Origin: Sedimenticola selenatireducens
GTDB taxonomy: Bacteria; Pseudomonadota; Gammaproteobacteria; Chromatiales; Chromatiaceae
Length of the DNA: 64,000 nucleotides
Assembly: GCF_007625115.1 (NCBI RefSeq)
Contig: NZ_VMNH01000023.1
Location: 62,001-126,000 of the forward strand
Direction of reading: 5' to 3'
Shown one piece after another: positions 28,722-40,428 of the stretch. How positions within the stretch are numbered: position 1 is the stretch's first letter; the number at the start of each line of letters is the position of its first letter. Position numbers and translations under genes: made by a program. The notes beneath the pieces were generated by a model. The model had not been told where the DNA came from. It made no database searches and was given only the letters and a program-made list of their open reading frames with translations.

Positions 28722-28747
28722 CTGTCAGCCGGCTCGTGAGCCGACAG
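28722..28747 (-). terminator. Hairpin after the M23 peptidase gene
   Basis: CTGTC-A-GCCGGCTC and GAGCC-GACAG form a G+C-rich stem with one bulge; on the minus strand a T5 run follows after a few bases. It separates the M23 gene from secA. The rest of the 167-base gap upstream of secA has no ORF. Confidence 0.7.
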
Positions 28748-28771
28748 AAAAGGATAAATCAGTATAATGAA

Positions 28772-29704
28772 TCAGCGTTTTTTACGGAGATACTTAGCCG
28801 GATCAATCGTTTTACCATTCTGCGCAATCTCAAAATGTACATGGGGACCGGTAGAACGGCCACTCGATCCCATTAACGCTATGGGCTGGCCCTTTGTCAC
28901 CAGATCGCCCACCTTTACGAGGATGGTACTATTGTGACCGTAGCGAGTAACGTAGCCGTTCGAGTGCGCAAGCTCTATTAATTGGCCAAATCCACTCTTT
29001 TTACCAACCCAGGTAACGATTCCTGAGGCGACAGCGATTACATTGGAATTCTTCTTTCCCGCCACATCAACACCACGATGAAAGGCTTTTTTTCCGCTAA
29101 ATGGATCATTTCTGTAGCCGTAACCTGAAGAGACCCAGCCTTTCTCCACTGGCCGACCGGACGGGACTAGCTCCTCAGCCAAACGGCTATTACGAATCAG
29201 ACCTTCCAACAAATTCAATTTGTGCTCTCGATCCGAGATCACCAAAGAGAGTTGCTCCATCTCTGAAACCAAATCAGTAAGACTGACAGACTGAGCCGTC
29301 TCTGAAGAATCCAAACCGCCCCGGGCAGGCTCTTCGTCAAAATTGAATTCATCTTCATCCAATTTCCCGAGTTTGGCCAAACGCTCACCAAGGGCATTGA
29401 TTCTGAGAATATGGGACTGCATCTGACCAAGACGCAACGCCAGAGCATCCAGATGCTCCTGAGTACGTCCCTTGGTATCCAGAATCTCCTCGCGTTGAGA
29501 TAAGATCAAGTCATGCACAGCATCCGCAGTGGTTTCAACCACAACCGCGGACGGCTGTTCGCTCACACCCATCTGGTAACCAGCCCAAAGCGCGCCACCC
29601 ATAAGCACCCCGAACAAAGGAATCACTGTGAAAGCGAGCTTGTACGGAGATAACGGACGACTCCCTTTTTTATGACAAAATCTTGAAAGGAGTATAATTT
29701 TCAT
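28772..29704 (-). CDS. M23 family metallopeptidase (peptidoglycan hydrolase)
   Basis: Probable periplasmic endopeptidase acting on peptidoglycan cross-links, 310 aa. One N-terminal transmembrane anchor (about 20-45), a Gln/Leu-rich helical, partly coiled-coil region (about 70-190), then a LytM/M23 domain. The zinc ligands are intact: HRGVDVAG (H and D) near 215 and HVHFEIAQNG near 290, with GSSGRSTGPHVHFE typical of active enzymes rather than EnvC/NlpD-type activators. It lies between the divergent DciA-like gene and secA, a frequent gammaproteobacterial arrangement. The precise bond cut is unknown. Confidence 0.9.
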   Translation of the reverse strand: MKIILLSRFCHKKGSRPLSPYKLAFTVIPLFGVLMGGALWAGYQMGVSEQPSAVVVETTADAVHDLILSQREEILDTKGRTQEHLDALALRLGQMQSHILRINALGERLAKLGKLDEDEFNFDEEPARGGLDSSETAQSVSLTDLVSEMEQLSLVISDREHKLNLLEGLIRNSRLAEELVPSGRPVEKGWVSSGYGYRNDPFSGKKAFHRGVDVAGKKNSNVIAVASGIVTWVGKKSGFGQLIELAHSNGYVTRYGHNSTILVKVGDLVTKGQPIALMGSSGRSTGPHVHFEIAQNGKTIDPAKYLRKKR

Positions 29705-29782
29705 GGATTGCGTATTAGACTCACGATTGCCTAGTTGAAAGATAATTCACCCACTGTGAAACTTCCGTGACACTCATCATCC

Positions 29783-30232
29783 ATGAACCACCGACCGCTT
29801 CTCATCACAGACCTTTTTAAGGGCAAACAGGCCTTCAGGGATCTGATATCAAAATCCCAGGAACAACATGCACTGCTACTGCAAGTACGGCGCCTGATTC
29901 CTGCGCCACTCAATAGCCACTGTGCCGCAGCGATCAAAAAAAATACCCAACTGGTGATCTATGTCGATTCATCCACTTGGGCCAGCCGCTTGCGTTTTTC
30001 CGTTCGTGATCTCACTAAACAACTGAAATCCGAAAACATATCTGTTGAGCGAATTACGGTTCGCGTGCTAATCAAAACAAAAGCGGCGGTAACGAAAAGG
30101 GGTCCCCTTCGAAAAATGACCCCAGATAACGCGTCCATCATCAATCAGACAGCCGATGGAATAGCTGATCCTTCACTACGGGCCGCCTTAAAGCGGCTGG
30201 GAAAACATGGCATCAAATCTACTGATAAATAA
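29783..30232 (+). CDS. DciA-like protein (DUF721)
   Basis: 149-aa protein of the DUF721 family. Larger members (DciA) help load the replicative helicase DnaB at the origin in bacteria that lack DnaC. The visible family features are the LxxLVPAPLxxHC-type segment (RRLIPAPLNSHCAAAI) and VIYVDSSTWASRLRF in the KH-like core. The C-terminus is polar and probably disordered. Divergent from the M23 gene with 78 bases between, and convergent with lpxC only 2 bases past its stop. DnaB loading is a family-level inference. Confidence 0.85.
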   Translation: MNHRPLLITDLFKGKQAFRDLISKSQEQHALLLQVRRLIPAPLNSHCAAAIKKNTQLVIYVDSSTWASRLRFSVRDLTKQLKSENISVERITVRVLIKTKAAVTKRGPLRKMTPDNASIINQTADGIADPSLRAALKRLGKHGIKSTDK

Positions 30233-30234
30233 AA

Positions 30235-31143
30235 TCAGGTTGCCTGAACAGGTTTCATATAAGAAATAGGCACACTATCGCCCTCTTCAAATGTCACCTC
30301 TTCCCAGGCAGATTCATCGGCAATCAGCGCCTTCAGTAACTTATTATTGAGTGCATGACCGGATTTATAGCCACTGAATGCACCTATAAGACTGTGACCA
30401 AGCAGATAGAGATCACCAATTGCATCAAGAATTTTATGCTTTACGAACTCATCTTCGTAGCGCAATCCATCCTCATTGAGCACACGATAATCATCAACAA
30501 CAATCGCATTACTCATGCTACCGCCAAGCGCCAGTTCGCGTTCCCGCAACATTTCAATATCACGTAAGAAACCAAATGTTCTGGCTCGGCTTACCTCTTT
30601 AACGAATGAGGTGGATGAAAAATCGATGGTGGCGGATTTGGTTCGTTCAGCAAATGCCGGATGGTTAAAATCGATACCAAATGAAACCTTAAAACCGTCA
30701 AACGGTTCGAAGGCGGCGTACTTGTCATCCTCTTTAACCATGACTTTCCGCTTGATACGAATAAAGCGCTTGGCCGCGTTCTGTTCTTCCACACCCGCTG
30801 ACTGGATCAGGAAAACGAAAGGACCCGCACTACCATCCATGATGGGCACTTCTGGTGCACTCACGTCTACATAGGCGTTATCAATACCGAGACCCGCAAA
30901 AGCGGAGAGTAAATGCTCAACTGTCGAGATCCGAAAACCACCCTGTTCCAATGTTGTTGAGAGACGCGTGTCTCCCACATTATCAGGCCTGGCGGGTATC
31001 TCTACTGGCTCTTCAAGATCAACTCGCCGGAAGACGACGCCAGTATCTATAGCAGCAGGTCTCAACGTGAGATAAACCTTCTCTCCCGTATGCAGACCAA
31101 CCCCAGTAGCACGAATAACATTCTTAAGCGTACGCTGCCGTAT
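30235..31143 (-). CDS. lpxC: UDP-3-O-acyl-N-acetylglucosamine deacetylase
   Basis: First committed step of lipid A synthesis, zinc-dependent. 302 aa from [21 protein letters not shown], matching the family; a longer in-frame start 21 codons upstream adds nothing conserved. Zinc ligands are visible: His in [13 protein letters not shown] (about 79) and [10 protein letters not shown] (His and Asp, about 237-241). The catalytic His is in [10 protein letters not shown] (about 264). Last gene of the division cluster, as in E. coli, but separated from ftsZ by 309 bases. Confidence 0.97.
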   Translation of the reverse strand: MRQRTLKNVIRATGVGLHTGEKVYLTLRPAAIDTGVVFRRVDLEEPVEIPARPDNVGDTRLSTTLEQGGFRISTVEHLLSAFAGLGIDNAYVDVSAPEVPIMDGSAGPFVFLIQSAGVEEQNAAKRFIRIKRKVMVKEDDKYAAFEPFDGFKVSFGIDFNHPAFAERTKSATIDFSSTSFVKEVSRARTFGFLRDIEMLRERELALGGSMSNAIVVDDYRVLNEDGLRYEDEFVKHKILDAIGDLYLLGHSLIGAFSGYKSGHALNNKLLKALIADESAWEEVTFEEGDSVPISYMKPVQAT

Positions 31144-31452
31144 CATGTCGCTTGTATTCCCCAATATTCCGGCCCTGTTATTAAACGGCCGGATGGTATC
31201 ACACAATCATCCCAGCAAGCCAAATATGACTCAGCAGGTCAATTTATGTGTAAAAGTTATAGTGCCAGGCCCAGTTATATCGCTTTTAGAAACCTGCGCC
31301 CCCGTACCCATTAGGGTAATCCCTTATTAAGTACCAGTTTCACCCTCTTTTTGCAAGTTTATTTCACCTTTTTGACGTATATGTGAATCTTGAAAGATCC
31401 GTTACAAGAATCCTTCTTTCGCTCCGTGACGAACTATAATCCCATCAACCGA
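31144..31452 (-). other. ftsZ-lpxC intergenic region / lpxC leader
   Basis: 309 bases without a convincing gene. It holds a 6-bp inverted repeat CCGGCC (31169-31174) / GGCCGG (31187-31192) within 50 bases of the lpxC start. A weak promoter-like pair lies on the minus strand: TTGGCT (31218-31223) and TGATAC (31196-31201), 16 bases apart. The segment next to ftsZ is A+T-rich with several T- and A-runs but no clear terminator stem. Suggests lpxC is expressed at least partly from its own promoter. Confidence 0.5.
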
Positions 31453-32622
31453 TTAATCAGCCTGTCGACGCAGAAAGGCAGGGATATCCAAGTAATCCAT
31501 GTTGTGCTCTTTTGCTGCCTCTACGTAGGATTTTGCCGCCTTACGTACTATGGTTGGACTATCCATTTCACGATAGTCTGCGGGACCTGGAGCAACTACG
31601 TCAGAATTTACCAACCTAACAGGTGCAACATCTTCTACCACGGCCGGTTTTATCACCACATTGGCAAGTGAACCCAATCCCGTTGCTACCACCGTCACTC
31701 GCAATTCATCGCTCATTTCAGGATCAATCACCGTCCCCACAACAACGGTTGCATCATCACAGGCAAACTCCTTAACCGTGCTACCCACCTCATCAAACTC
31801 ACCGATTGATAGATCAAGGCCCGCCGTGATATTGACCAGAATACCCTTGGCTCCAGCCAGATTGACGTCCTCAAGAAGTGGACTGTTGATGGCCTGCTCG
31901 GCAGCATCACGCGCCCGGTTTTCACCTTTAGCACAACCTGAACCCATCATGGCGGTTCCCATTTCGGACATGACTGTGCGAACGTCCGCGAAATCCACAT
32001 TAATAAGGCCGGGTCTGGTGATCAGTTCAGCAATACCTTGCACCGCACCTTGCAATACATCATTCGCTGACTTGAATGCGTTAAGCAGACTCATATCGCG
32101 ACCTAATACAGCCAACAGTTTTTCGTTGGGTATTGTGATCAGTGAATCAACATATTGACTCAGTGCTTCAATCCCCTTTTCTGCAATCTGCATCCGCTTG
32201 GTGCCTTCAAAAGGAAATGGCTTGGTCACAATGGCCACCGTGAGGATACCCATCTCTCTGGCCACTTCGGCAACAACTGGGGCCGCACCCGTTCCTGTGC
32301 CACCACCCATACCAGCCGTGATAAACACCATGTCACTGCCTTGCAACGCCTCATGAATGCGATCACGGTCTTCCATGGCCGCATCACGCCCGATATCAGG
32401 ATTTGCCCCGGCACCCAACCCCTTTGTGATGTTAGAACCGAGTTGCAACAGTGTTCTGACCTGGCTGTTTTTAAGGGCCTGTGCATCGGTGTTAGCGCAG
32501 ATAAAATCTACTCCTTCGATACTGGCATTCAACATATGATTTACGGCATTACCGCCGCCACCGCCGACGCCAACGACCTTAATCACTGCGTTTTGACTAT
32601 ATGCATCCATCAACTCAAACAT
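31453..32622 (-). CDS. ftsZ: Cell division protein FtsZ
   Basis: Tubulin-like GTPase that forms the Z ring. 389 aa from the ATG at 32622, preceded by GAGGAG with 6-base spacing and giving the family start [16 protein letters not shown]; an upstream ATG 13 codons earlier is less likely. GTP-binding [11 protein letters not shown] lies near residue 107, [14 protein letters not shown] near 18, and the T7 loop [11 protein letters not shown] near 205. The linker (about 320-375) is short and the conserved tail peptide [11 protein letters not shown] that binds FtsA, ZipA and ZapD is intact at the C-terminus. 68 bases after ftsA. Confidence 0.98.
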   Translation of the reverse strand: MFELMDAYSQNAVIKVVGVGGGGGNAVNHMLNASIEGVDFICANTDAQALKNSQVRTLLQLGSNITKGLGAGANPDIGRDAAMEDRDRIHEALQGSDMVFITAGMGGGTGTGAAPVVAEVAREMGILTVAIVTKPFPFEGTKRMQIAEKGIEALSQYVDSLITIPNEKLLAVLGRDMSLLNAFKSANDVLQGAVQGIAELITRPGLINVDFADVRTVMSEMGTAMMGSGCAKGENRARDAAEQAINSPLLEDVNLAGAKGILVNITAGLDLSIGEFDEVGSTVKEFACDDATVVVGTVIDPEMSDELRVTVVATGLGSLANVVIKPAVVEDVAPVRLVNSDVVAPGPADYREMDSPTIVRKAAKSYVEAAKEHNMDYLDIPAFLRRQAD

Positions 32623-32690
32623 GTCACTCTCCTCAATATCCAGGCCCTGATCAACGGCCACCTGAAAAACTGTTAATTATTCAAAAAGTA

Positions 32691-33926
32691 TTAGAAGTTG
32701 CCTTGAAACCAGCTCTTCATTCGATCCCAAATTGCCTTAAACCCGTTACCCCCTGGGAGATCCTGCAATCGCCCCGTCTGGTTCTGCTGCCCAAATAGCA
32801 ACAGACCCACACCTGTTGCGTAAATCGGATTTCTCACCACATCTACAAGCCCTGTTACGTACTGGGGAACCCCCAGCCTTACCGGCATATGAAAAACCTC
32901 CTCTGCCAGTTCAATCAGCCCCTCCATTTTTGAACTGCCCCCCGTTAACACCACACCCCCTGCTATCAAATCTTCAAAACCACTGCGCCTCAATTCCGCC
33001 TGCACCAAACCCAATAACTCTTCGTACCGTGGCTCAACTACCTCGGCAAGCGTCTGGCGTGCTAATCGCCGCGGTGGACGATCGCCAATACTGGGCACTT
33101 CGATGGTTTCATCGCTGGCCGCAAGTTGCGTCAACGCACAGGCATACTTGATCTTGATCTCTTCGGCATGCTGAGTCGGGGTACGCAATGCGACAGCGAT
33201 ATCATTGGTTACCTGGTCACCCGCAATGGGAATTACCGCGGTATGGCGAATTGATCCCTCGGTAAAGACGGCGATATCCGTGGTTCCACCGCCGATATCA
33301 ACAATACAGACACCCAACTCTTTCTCATCATCACTCAGCACCGCATAGCTTGAACTAAGCTGTTCAAGAATCAGGTCATCCACTTCAAGGCCACAACGCC
33401 GAACACATTTGACTATGTTCTGTGCAGCACTCACCGCACCTGTCACCATGTGCACCCGTGCTTCTAAACGCACGCCTGACATACCGATCGGTTCACGTAT
33501 TCCTTCTTGCTCATCGATGATAAATTCCTGTGGCAAGATATGCAGAATCTTCTGGTCGGCCGGTATAGCAACAGCTCTGGCAGCATCAATAACCCGCTCC
33601 ACATCACTGTGGGTAACCTCACGATCTTTGATTGCAACAATACCGTGTGAATTAAGACTACGAATGTGATTGCCGGCGATCCCCGCATGCACTGAGTGGA
33701 TCTCACATCCAGCCATCAGCTCGGCCTCTTCAAGTGCGCGCTGAATCGATTGAACGGTCGATTCGATATTCACGACCACACCTTTCTTCAATCCCCTTGA
33801 TGGATGGGAGCCAATGCCGATAATCTCAATCTGCTTATCAGGTTTAATCTCACCCACAATGGCGACGACTTTCGAGGTGCCAATATCTAACCCAACAATC
33901 AGATTTCTTTCTGTCTTTTTGGTCAT
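32691..33926 (-). CDS. ftsA: Cell division protein FtsA
   Basis: Actin-like ATPase that tethers FtsZ to the inner membrane and recruits later division proteins. 411 aa. Phosphate-1 motif LIVGLDIGTSKV near residue 9, phosphate-2 VCIVDIGGGTTDIAV near 205, adenosine motif GGVVLTGGSSKMEGL near 335. The C-terminus ends with an amphipathic membrane-targeting helix (WDRMKSWFQGNF). It stands between ftsQ (70 bases upstream) and ftsZ. Confidence 0.97.
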   Translation of the reverse strand: MTKKTERNLIVGLDIGTSKVVAIVGEIKPDKQIEIIGIGSHPSRGLKKGVVVNIESTVQSIQRALEEAELMAGCEIHSVHAGIAGNHIRSLNSHGIVAIKDREVTHSDVERVIDAARAVAIPADQKILHILPQEFIIDEQEGIREPIGMSGVRLEARVHMVTGAVSAAQNIVKCVRRCGLEVDDLILEQLSSSYAVLSDDEKELGVCIVDIGGGTTDIAVFTEGSIRHTAVIPIAGDQVTNDIAVALRTPTQHAEEIKIKYACALTQLAASDETIEVPSIGDRPPRRLARQTLAEVVEPRYEELLGLVQAELRRSGFEDLIAGGVVLTGGSSKMEGLIELAEEVFHMPVRLGVPQYVTGLVDVVRNPIYATGVGLLLFGQQNQTGRLQDLPGGNGFKAIWDRMKSWFQGNF

Positions 33927-33996
33927 TAAAGCCTTTCCTCGCCAATAGGGGAGTTATCCACCCGTTGACTGCATTGAGCATTTACTCTGATCGAAA

Positions 33997-34757
33997 TCAA
34001 CTTGCATCTCCCCAAAGCACAGCCACACCATTGGCATATCTCATATCAACTCGCTTGATCTTGTGTTTTTCATTCTGCTCAAGGCGGGGATAAAGCTGAA
34101 CAAATCGCTCAATCCTTCCTGCCGTATTTTTATTACCCAGCTTCAACTCGATACCCTGTACCAAATCGATCGTCCACGCACCTCTGCCATCCATAGCCAG
34201 CTTTGCAATCACCAGGCCCAGCGCTGTGAACCTGTCACCCAGTTGTTTAAACTGGCTTACTACTTCCACTGCATGTTCAGTGGGACCCTCCAGCCAAGGG
34301 AGATCTTTTTTTATCGATTCGACATCAGGAGTGAAAACCCCTCCTCTGTCATTCACCAACTGATTACCGCCCCAGCGTGCCAGAGGTTTCTGTTCTTCTA
34401 CCCACATGTTCAATGTTCCAGGCCAGATCCGTCTTACTGTCACCTGATCAACCCACGCAAGCTTCAACGCTTCAGCCCGTATACGGTCAAGATCGACTGT
34501 AAAAAAGTTACCTACGATAGCCTGACTTACTGCCTGCTCTAGGGTGCGACGATCAAGGTTTTTAAAGTCGCCATCAATACGCACAATCTTCAACGGTAAA
34601 ACAGCGGGATCACGCAGGGTAACCACGCCCCAAGCAGCCGCGCCACCAAGCAACATCAAGACGGAAGTAAGCGACAACCAGCGCGTGACCAATCGCCAAT
34701 TCAGCCTGTTCTGCACCGCAGCCGTATCAGTCCGTTTTGTCCGGCCATTTGCACTCA

Positions 34758-34758
<1 letters not shown>
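33997..34758 (-). CDS. ftsQ: Cell division protein FtsQ
   Basis: Bitopic protein of the FtsQLB complex that links early and late divisome parts. 253 aa: short basic cytoplasmic tail, one transmembrane helix (about 28-50), a POTRA domain starting LKIVRIDGDFKNLDRRTLEQ (about 57), then the FtsQ beta domain with VRRIWPGTLNMWVEEQKPLARW. Its ATG overlaps the ddlB stop by one base (TAATG). This coupling is typical of the ddlB-ftsQ-ftsA-ftsZ order. Confidence 0.95.
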
Positions 34759-36582
<1,824 letters not shown>

Positions 36583-36583
<1 letters not shown>

Positions 36584-36744
36584 CACGGCCTCTTTTTCCC
36601 CTGCTTAAAACTTGGAAACGGTCTTTTTTGAGCAGCCTGGATCACTCGACTTTCTGCACTCTGTTGTTTGGCCGGAATCATATAGCTTCCTTTAAGGGAT
36701 TCCCCACACCCCATGTGCAGTCGGCGCATCATATTAAAAATCAT
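36583..36744 (-). CDS. Predicted 53-aa basic protein between murC and murB (unknown)
   Basis: Not a family I recognise. The ATG overlaps the murC stop (ATGA) and is preceded by GGGGAGG with 5-base spacing, an excellent ribosome-binding site. The stop overlaps the murB ATG (TGATG). It would therefore be translated in line with both neighbours. The product has 11 Lys/Arg against two Glu, four Met in the first 11 residues, one Cys (13) and a Lys/Arg-rich C-terminus ending GKKRP. No transmembrane segment or signal peptide is evident. It could be a true small protein or mainly a device that keeps ribosomes moving from murC to murB. Confidence 0.55.
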
Positions 36745-38186
36745 TGAGCCTCCCCTTGCCTCTTGAACCAATCAGGCAGTAAGGCAGCCACTTGTCCTAT
36801 ATCACCGGCACCCAGGGTTAAAACAATGTCATCGTCTTTAATAATGCCGTCCAGTAGCTGGGGTAATTCACCAATCGGATCAACAAATACCGGATCAATT
36901 TTTCCCCGAGTACGAATAGCACGACTCAGTGCACGACTGTCAGCACCCGCTATCGGTGTCTCACCAGCCGCATAGACCTCGGCTAACACCAGTACATCAG
37001 GTCGTGATAACACCTGTGCAAAGTCATCAAACTGCTCTTGAGTACGGGTATAACGATGCGGCTGAAACACCAGCACAAGCCGCCTCTCAGGCCAGCCTTC
37101 ACGCACTGCATCCAGAGTGGCCGCCACCTCTCTTGGATGATGCCCGTAGTCATCCACCAACATGATTTGGCGGCCATCACCGAGTTGGCACTCTGTCGCG
37201 TTGAAGCGGCGACCAATCCCTTCAAATTTCGCTAACGCCTGCCTTATCTCTTCAATGCCTACTCCCACTTCGCGGGCAACAGCAATGGCAGCCAAGGCAT
37301 TCAGCACATTATGCCGACCCGGCATGTTGAGGGTGACATCAAAATCCGCCTCACCCTGTGCACTCACTGTGAAATGAGTGCGCAGTCCTTGCTGCCTTAT
37401 CTGTGTCACACGTAGATCAGCATCCTCCGACTCACCATAGGTGATCACCTGACGTGTTACCTGCGGCAGTAATCCTCGCACCTCATCATCATCAATACAG
37501 AGAATGGCCAAACCATAAAAAGGAAGGTGATGCAGAAACTCAATGAAGGTCTGGCGTAACCGATTAAAATCACCACCATAAGTGGTCATATGATCTGCAT
37601 CGACATTGGTGACAATGGCCATCATCGGTTGAAGATAGAGAAAAGAGGCATCACTCTCATCCGCCTCTGCTACCAGATATTCACCTCCGCCGAGACGCGC
37701 ATGGGTGCCTGCTGAATTCAGGCGACCGCCTATCACAAATGTCGGATCAAGATTACCCTCTGCCAACAAACTCGCCACCAGGCTCGTGGTTGTGGTCTTT
37801 CCATGGGTTCCTGCCACTGCGATACCAAAATGAAAACGCATCAATTCCGCCAGCATCTCCGCACGGGGCACTACCGGAATGCGATTTTCGCGCGCCATTT
37901 TTACTTCGGGGTTATCATCTTTCACGGCAGTCGAGATGATCACTGCATCGGCACCGGCAATATTGGTGTCCGCATGTCCAATATAGATCGTCGCACCTTG
38001 TTTAGTGAGGCGATTAATAGCTGGATTGCTTTTTAAATCAGACCCGGTGATCTTGTAACCGAGATTCAACATAACCTGAGCAATACCATTCATACCGGAG
38101 CCGCCGATACCGACAAAATGCAAATGACGAATACGCCCCATCGTCGCTGCGGCTAACCTGCGCTGTTTTCTCTCACCCTTATTCAT
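36741..38186 (-). CDS. murC: UDP-N-acetylmuramate--L-alanine ligase
   Basis: Adds L-Ala to UDP-MurNAc, the first of the Mur ligases. 481 aa. N-terminal Rossmann-like domain with [15 protein letters not shown] near residue 22, ATP P-loop [11 protein letters not shown] near 121, central [10 protein letters not shown], and C-terminal [10 protein letters not shown] plus FQPHRYTRT. The start ATG overlaps the murG stop by 4 bases (ATGA), which supports it over an ATG 15 codons later. Confidence 0.97.
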   Translation of the reverse strand: MNKGERKQRRLAAATMGRIRHLHFVGIGGSGMNGIAQVMLNLGYKITGSDLKSNPAINRLTKQGATIYIGHADTNIAGADAVIISTAVKDDNPEVKMARENRIPVVPRAEMLAELMRFHFGIAVAGTHGKTTTTSLVASLLAEGNLDPTFVIGGRLNSAGTHARLGGGEYLVAEADESDASFLYLQPMMAIVTNVDADHMTTYGGDFNRLRQTFIEFLHHLPFYGLAILCIDDDEVRGLLPQVTRQVITYGESEDADLRVTQIRQQGLRTHFTVSAQGEADFDVTLNMPGRHNVLNALAAIAVAREVGVGIEEIRQALAKFEGIGRRFNATECQLGDGRQIMLVDDYGHHPREVAATLDAVREGWPERRLVLVFQPHRYTRTQEQFDDFAQVLSRPDVLVLAEVYAAGETPIAGADSRALSRAIRTRGKIDPVFVDPIGELPQLLDGIIKDDDIVLTLGAGDIGQVAALLPDWFKRQGEAQ

Positions 38187-39262
38187 CGGGCCATGATCTC
38201 CTCACAATAATCAGCGACACACTTTGTTGCGTCAGGCATTGACACTGAGCGCGCCTTAGCGGCCATCTGAATCAACTGCTCACGATCTTCAAACAACGGT
38301 AACAACTCATCTGACAGACCTTTCTGTTCCAGTTCAGATTGCGGAACAAGTTTGGCTGCATTCACATTCACCAGGTAACCCGCGTTCTTGGTCTGGTGAT
38401 CATCGACGGCATAGGGATAAGGAACCAGAAGAGATCCCACACCTGCGGCCGCCAGTTCAGAAACGGTTAGTGCACCTGAACGACAAATCACCAGGTCTGC
38501 CCAGCCATAGGCTTCAGCCATGTCTTTAATAAAGGGCGTCACTTCGGCATCAACACCAGCAGCGCTATAAGCAGCACGCGTGGCATCCGCTTTATCACGA
38601 CCCGCCTGATGACGTATCACGGGACGTTTTATGGCATCCATTCCAGCAATAATAGTGGGGACAGCCTCATTCAATGCTTGTGCGCCCAATGAGCCACCAA
38701 TCACCAGCAGCCGAACCGGGCCCTGTCGGTCCCGCATACGCAATTCAGGATTATCTAACGCGACGATATCCCTGCGAACAGGATTACCGCAGGCCACAGC
38801 ACCGGTACCTTGCGCAAAGCTATTTGGAAAAGCCTCAAAAACCCGCACTGCAAACTTGGCCAACCAATTATTGGTCATGCCCGGCACTGCATTCTGTTCA
38901 TGTATAACCAAGGGGATGCCCAGCAGCTTCGCCATTAATCCACCCGGCCCCGCAACAAATCCGCCCATACCAAGTACCACTTGCGGTTTTCTGGTCTTCA
39001 ACACGCCTCTTGCTTGAAACAGTGCGGTTGTCAGTTTGAATGGCGCAATCAACCAACGCATGAGACCTTTTCCACGAAGTCCTTTGATATCGATTAAGTG
39101 AATATCAAACCCATGCTCCGGAACGACTCTGGATTCAAAACTATCGCGGCTACCAAGCCAGGAAACGAACACGCCTCTTTCGCGTAACGCTTCCGCTACC
39201 GCCAACGCAGGAAAGACGTGTCCACCGGTACCCCCTGCCATGACCATCACACCACCGCTCAC
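38183..39262 (-). CDS. murG: UDP-GlcNAc:lipid I N-acetylglucosaminyltransferase
   Basis: Peripheral inner-membrane GT-B enzyme that converts lipid I to lipid II. 359 aa (E. coli 355). The N-terminal Gly-rich loop [17 protein letters not shown] is intact, a second Gly-rich loop [12 protein letters not shown] lies near 100, and the donor-site block [17 protein letters not shown] near 262 is conserved. 4-base overlaps with ftsW upstream and murC downstream. Confidence 0.97.
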   Translation of the reverse strand: MSGGVMVMAGGTGGHVFPALAVAEALRERGVFVSWLGSRDSFESRVVPEHGFDIHLIDIKGLRGKGLMRWLIAPFKLTTALFQARGVLKTRKPQVVLGMGGFVAGPGGLMAKLLGIPLVIHEQNAVPGMTNNWLAKFAVRVFEAFPNSFAQGTGAVACGNPVRRDIVALDNPELRMRDRQGPVRLLVIGGSLGAQALNEAVPTIIAGMDAIKRPVIRHQAGRDKADATRAAYSAAGVDAEVTPFIKDMAEAYGWADLVICRSGALTVSELAAAGVGSLLVPYPYAVDDHQTKNAGYLVNVNAAKLVPQSELEQKGLSDELLPLFEDREQLIQMAAKARSVSMPDATKCVADYCEEIMAR

Positions 39263-40428
39263 TGAACACCCCCTTGCTTAACCGCATCAGGTCTATTCAG
39301 TTCATAATCAATGCGTACCAGCATCGCCACGACGAGCATTGCCACAATAATGCTGTTGCCACCGTAACTCATCAAAGGCAGGGTTAATCCTTTTGTCGGG
39401 AGCAGACCTACATTGACACCCATATTGATAAACGCCTGCATCCCCAACCAGAGGCCCAGGCCGTATGCCACATAGGCAGCAAACTTCTGATTAACACGCT
39501 CCGCTCTCATTCCAGTCCTAAAGGCTCTCCATACGATCACGGCAAACAATGCGATAACCACCAGGGTGCCAAACAGACCAAACTCCTCACCAATAACCGC
39601 CATTAGAAAATCAGTATGCGCCTCTGGCAGGTAAAACTGTTTCTGAATGCCACTTCCCAGGCCAACCCCAAACCACTCGCCTCGCCCAAAAGCAATCAGC
39701 GCCTGTGCTAATTGATAACCACTGTTCTCAACATCAGCCCAAGGATCAAGAAATGCTGTTACACGCTGCAAACGATAGGGTGACAGCAAGACCAAACCAA
39801 CCAGGGAGGTTCCGGCAAGACCGATCAGAATGGCGAACTGCCATAAAGGCACTCCGCCTAAAAACAGCATGCCCATTGCTGTCGCAAGGATCACCGTGGT
39901 AGTGCCAAAATCAGGTTGGACCATAATCAGAGAACAAGCGACCACCAACAGAAGCATGGGTTTTATAAAACCCCAAACACTCAATGCCACTTCAAGCTGA
40001 CGGCGCACAAGATAGCCTGCAATATAAACCACCATAAAGAGCTTCATAAACTCAGAGCTTTGGAGATTAAAAGGGCCAAGCGGAATCCAGCGAGTCGCAC
40101 CATTCGCCTCACGCCCGACCCCAGGAACTAACACCAACATCAAAAGAAACAGACCGACAAAATAGAGTACTGGGCCGGACCGTTCCCACTGTGCAACGGG
40201 GATCTGCGTAATGATCAGGCTACCGACAAATCCCAATGCAATCGCTATGAGGTGTCTGTTTATAAAGTAGAAGGGCGCATCAGTAATACGATGCATCGAT
40301 GCCGACGCCACCATCACCAGGCCTAGACCTAACAAACCCACGGCGGCGAAGATCAAAGGATAGTCCAGATCTGGCACAAGTTGCCGACTCTCTCCCACTG
40401 TAGCCTGTCTGTGAATCATCACACTCAA
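39259..40428 (-). CDS. ftsW: Septal peptidoglycan polymerase FtsW
   Basis: SEDS-family glycosyltransferase that polymerises lipid II at the septum with FtsI. 389 aa with about ten transmembrane helices. Conserved GANGATRWIPLGPFNLQ-type block (REANGATRWIPLGPFN, about 112) contains the region of the catalytic Asp loop; the C-terminal GLLPTKGLTLPLMSYGGNSI signature (about 340) is complete. Coupled by 4-base overlaps to murD and murG. Confidence 0.97.
   Translation of the reverse strand: MSVMIHRQATVGESRQLVPDLDYPLIFAAVGLLGLGLVMVASASMHRITDAPFYFINRHLIAIALGFVGSLIITQIPVAQWERSGPVLYFVGLFLLMLVLVPGVGREANGATRWIPLGPFNLQSSEFMKLFMVVYIAGYLVRRQLEVALSVWGFIKPMLLLVVACSLIMVQPDFGTTTVILATAMGMLFLGGVPLWQFAILIGLAGTSLVGLVLLSPYRLQRVTAFLDPWADVENSGYQLAQALIAFGRGEWFGVGLGSGIQKQFYLPEAHTDFLMAVIGEEFGLFGTLVVIALFAVIVWRAFRTGMRAERVNQKFAAYVAYGLGLWLGMQAFINMGVNVGLLPTKGLTLPLMSYGGNSIIVAMLVVAMLVRIDYELNRPDAVKQGGVQ

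Noticed and set aside
28605-28771. A secM-like arrest gene upstream of secA
   Set aside because: No ORF with a signal peptide and arrest motif is present; the gap holds the M23 terminator and a short secA leader.
32623-32661. 13-residue N-terminal extension of FtsZ
   Set aside because: GAGGAG with ideal spacing precedes the internal ATG at 32622, which matches the start of other FtsZ proteins.
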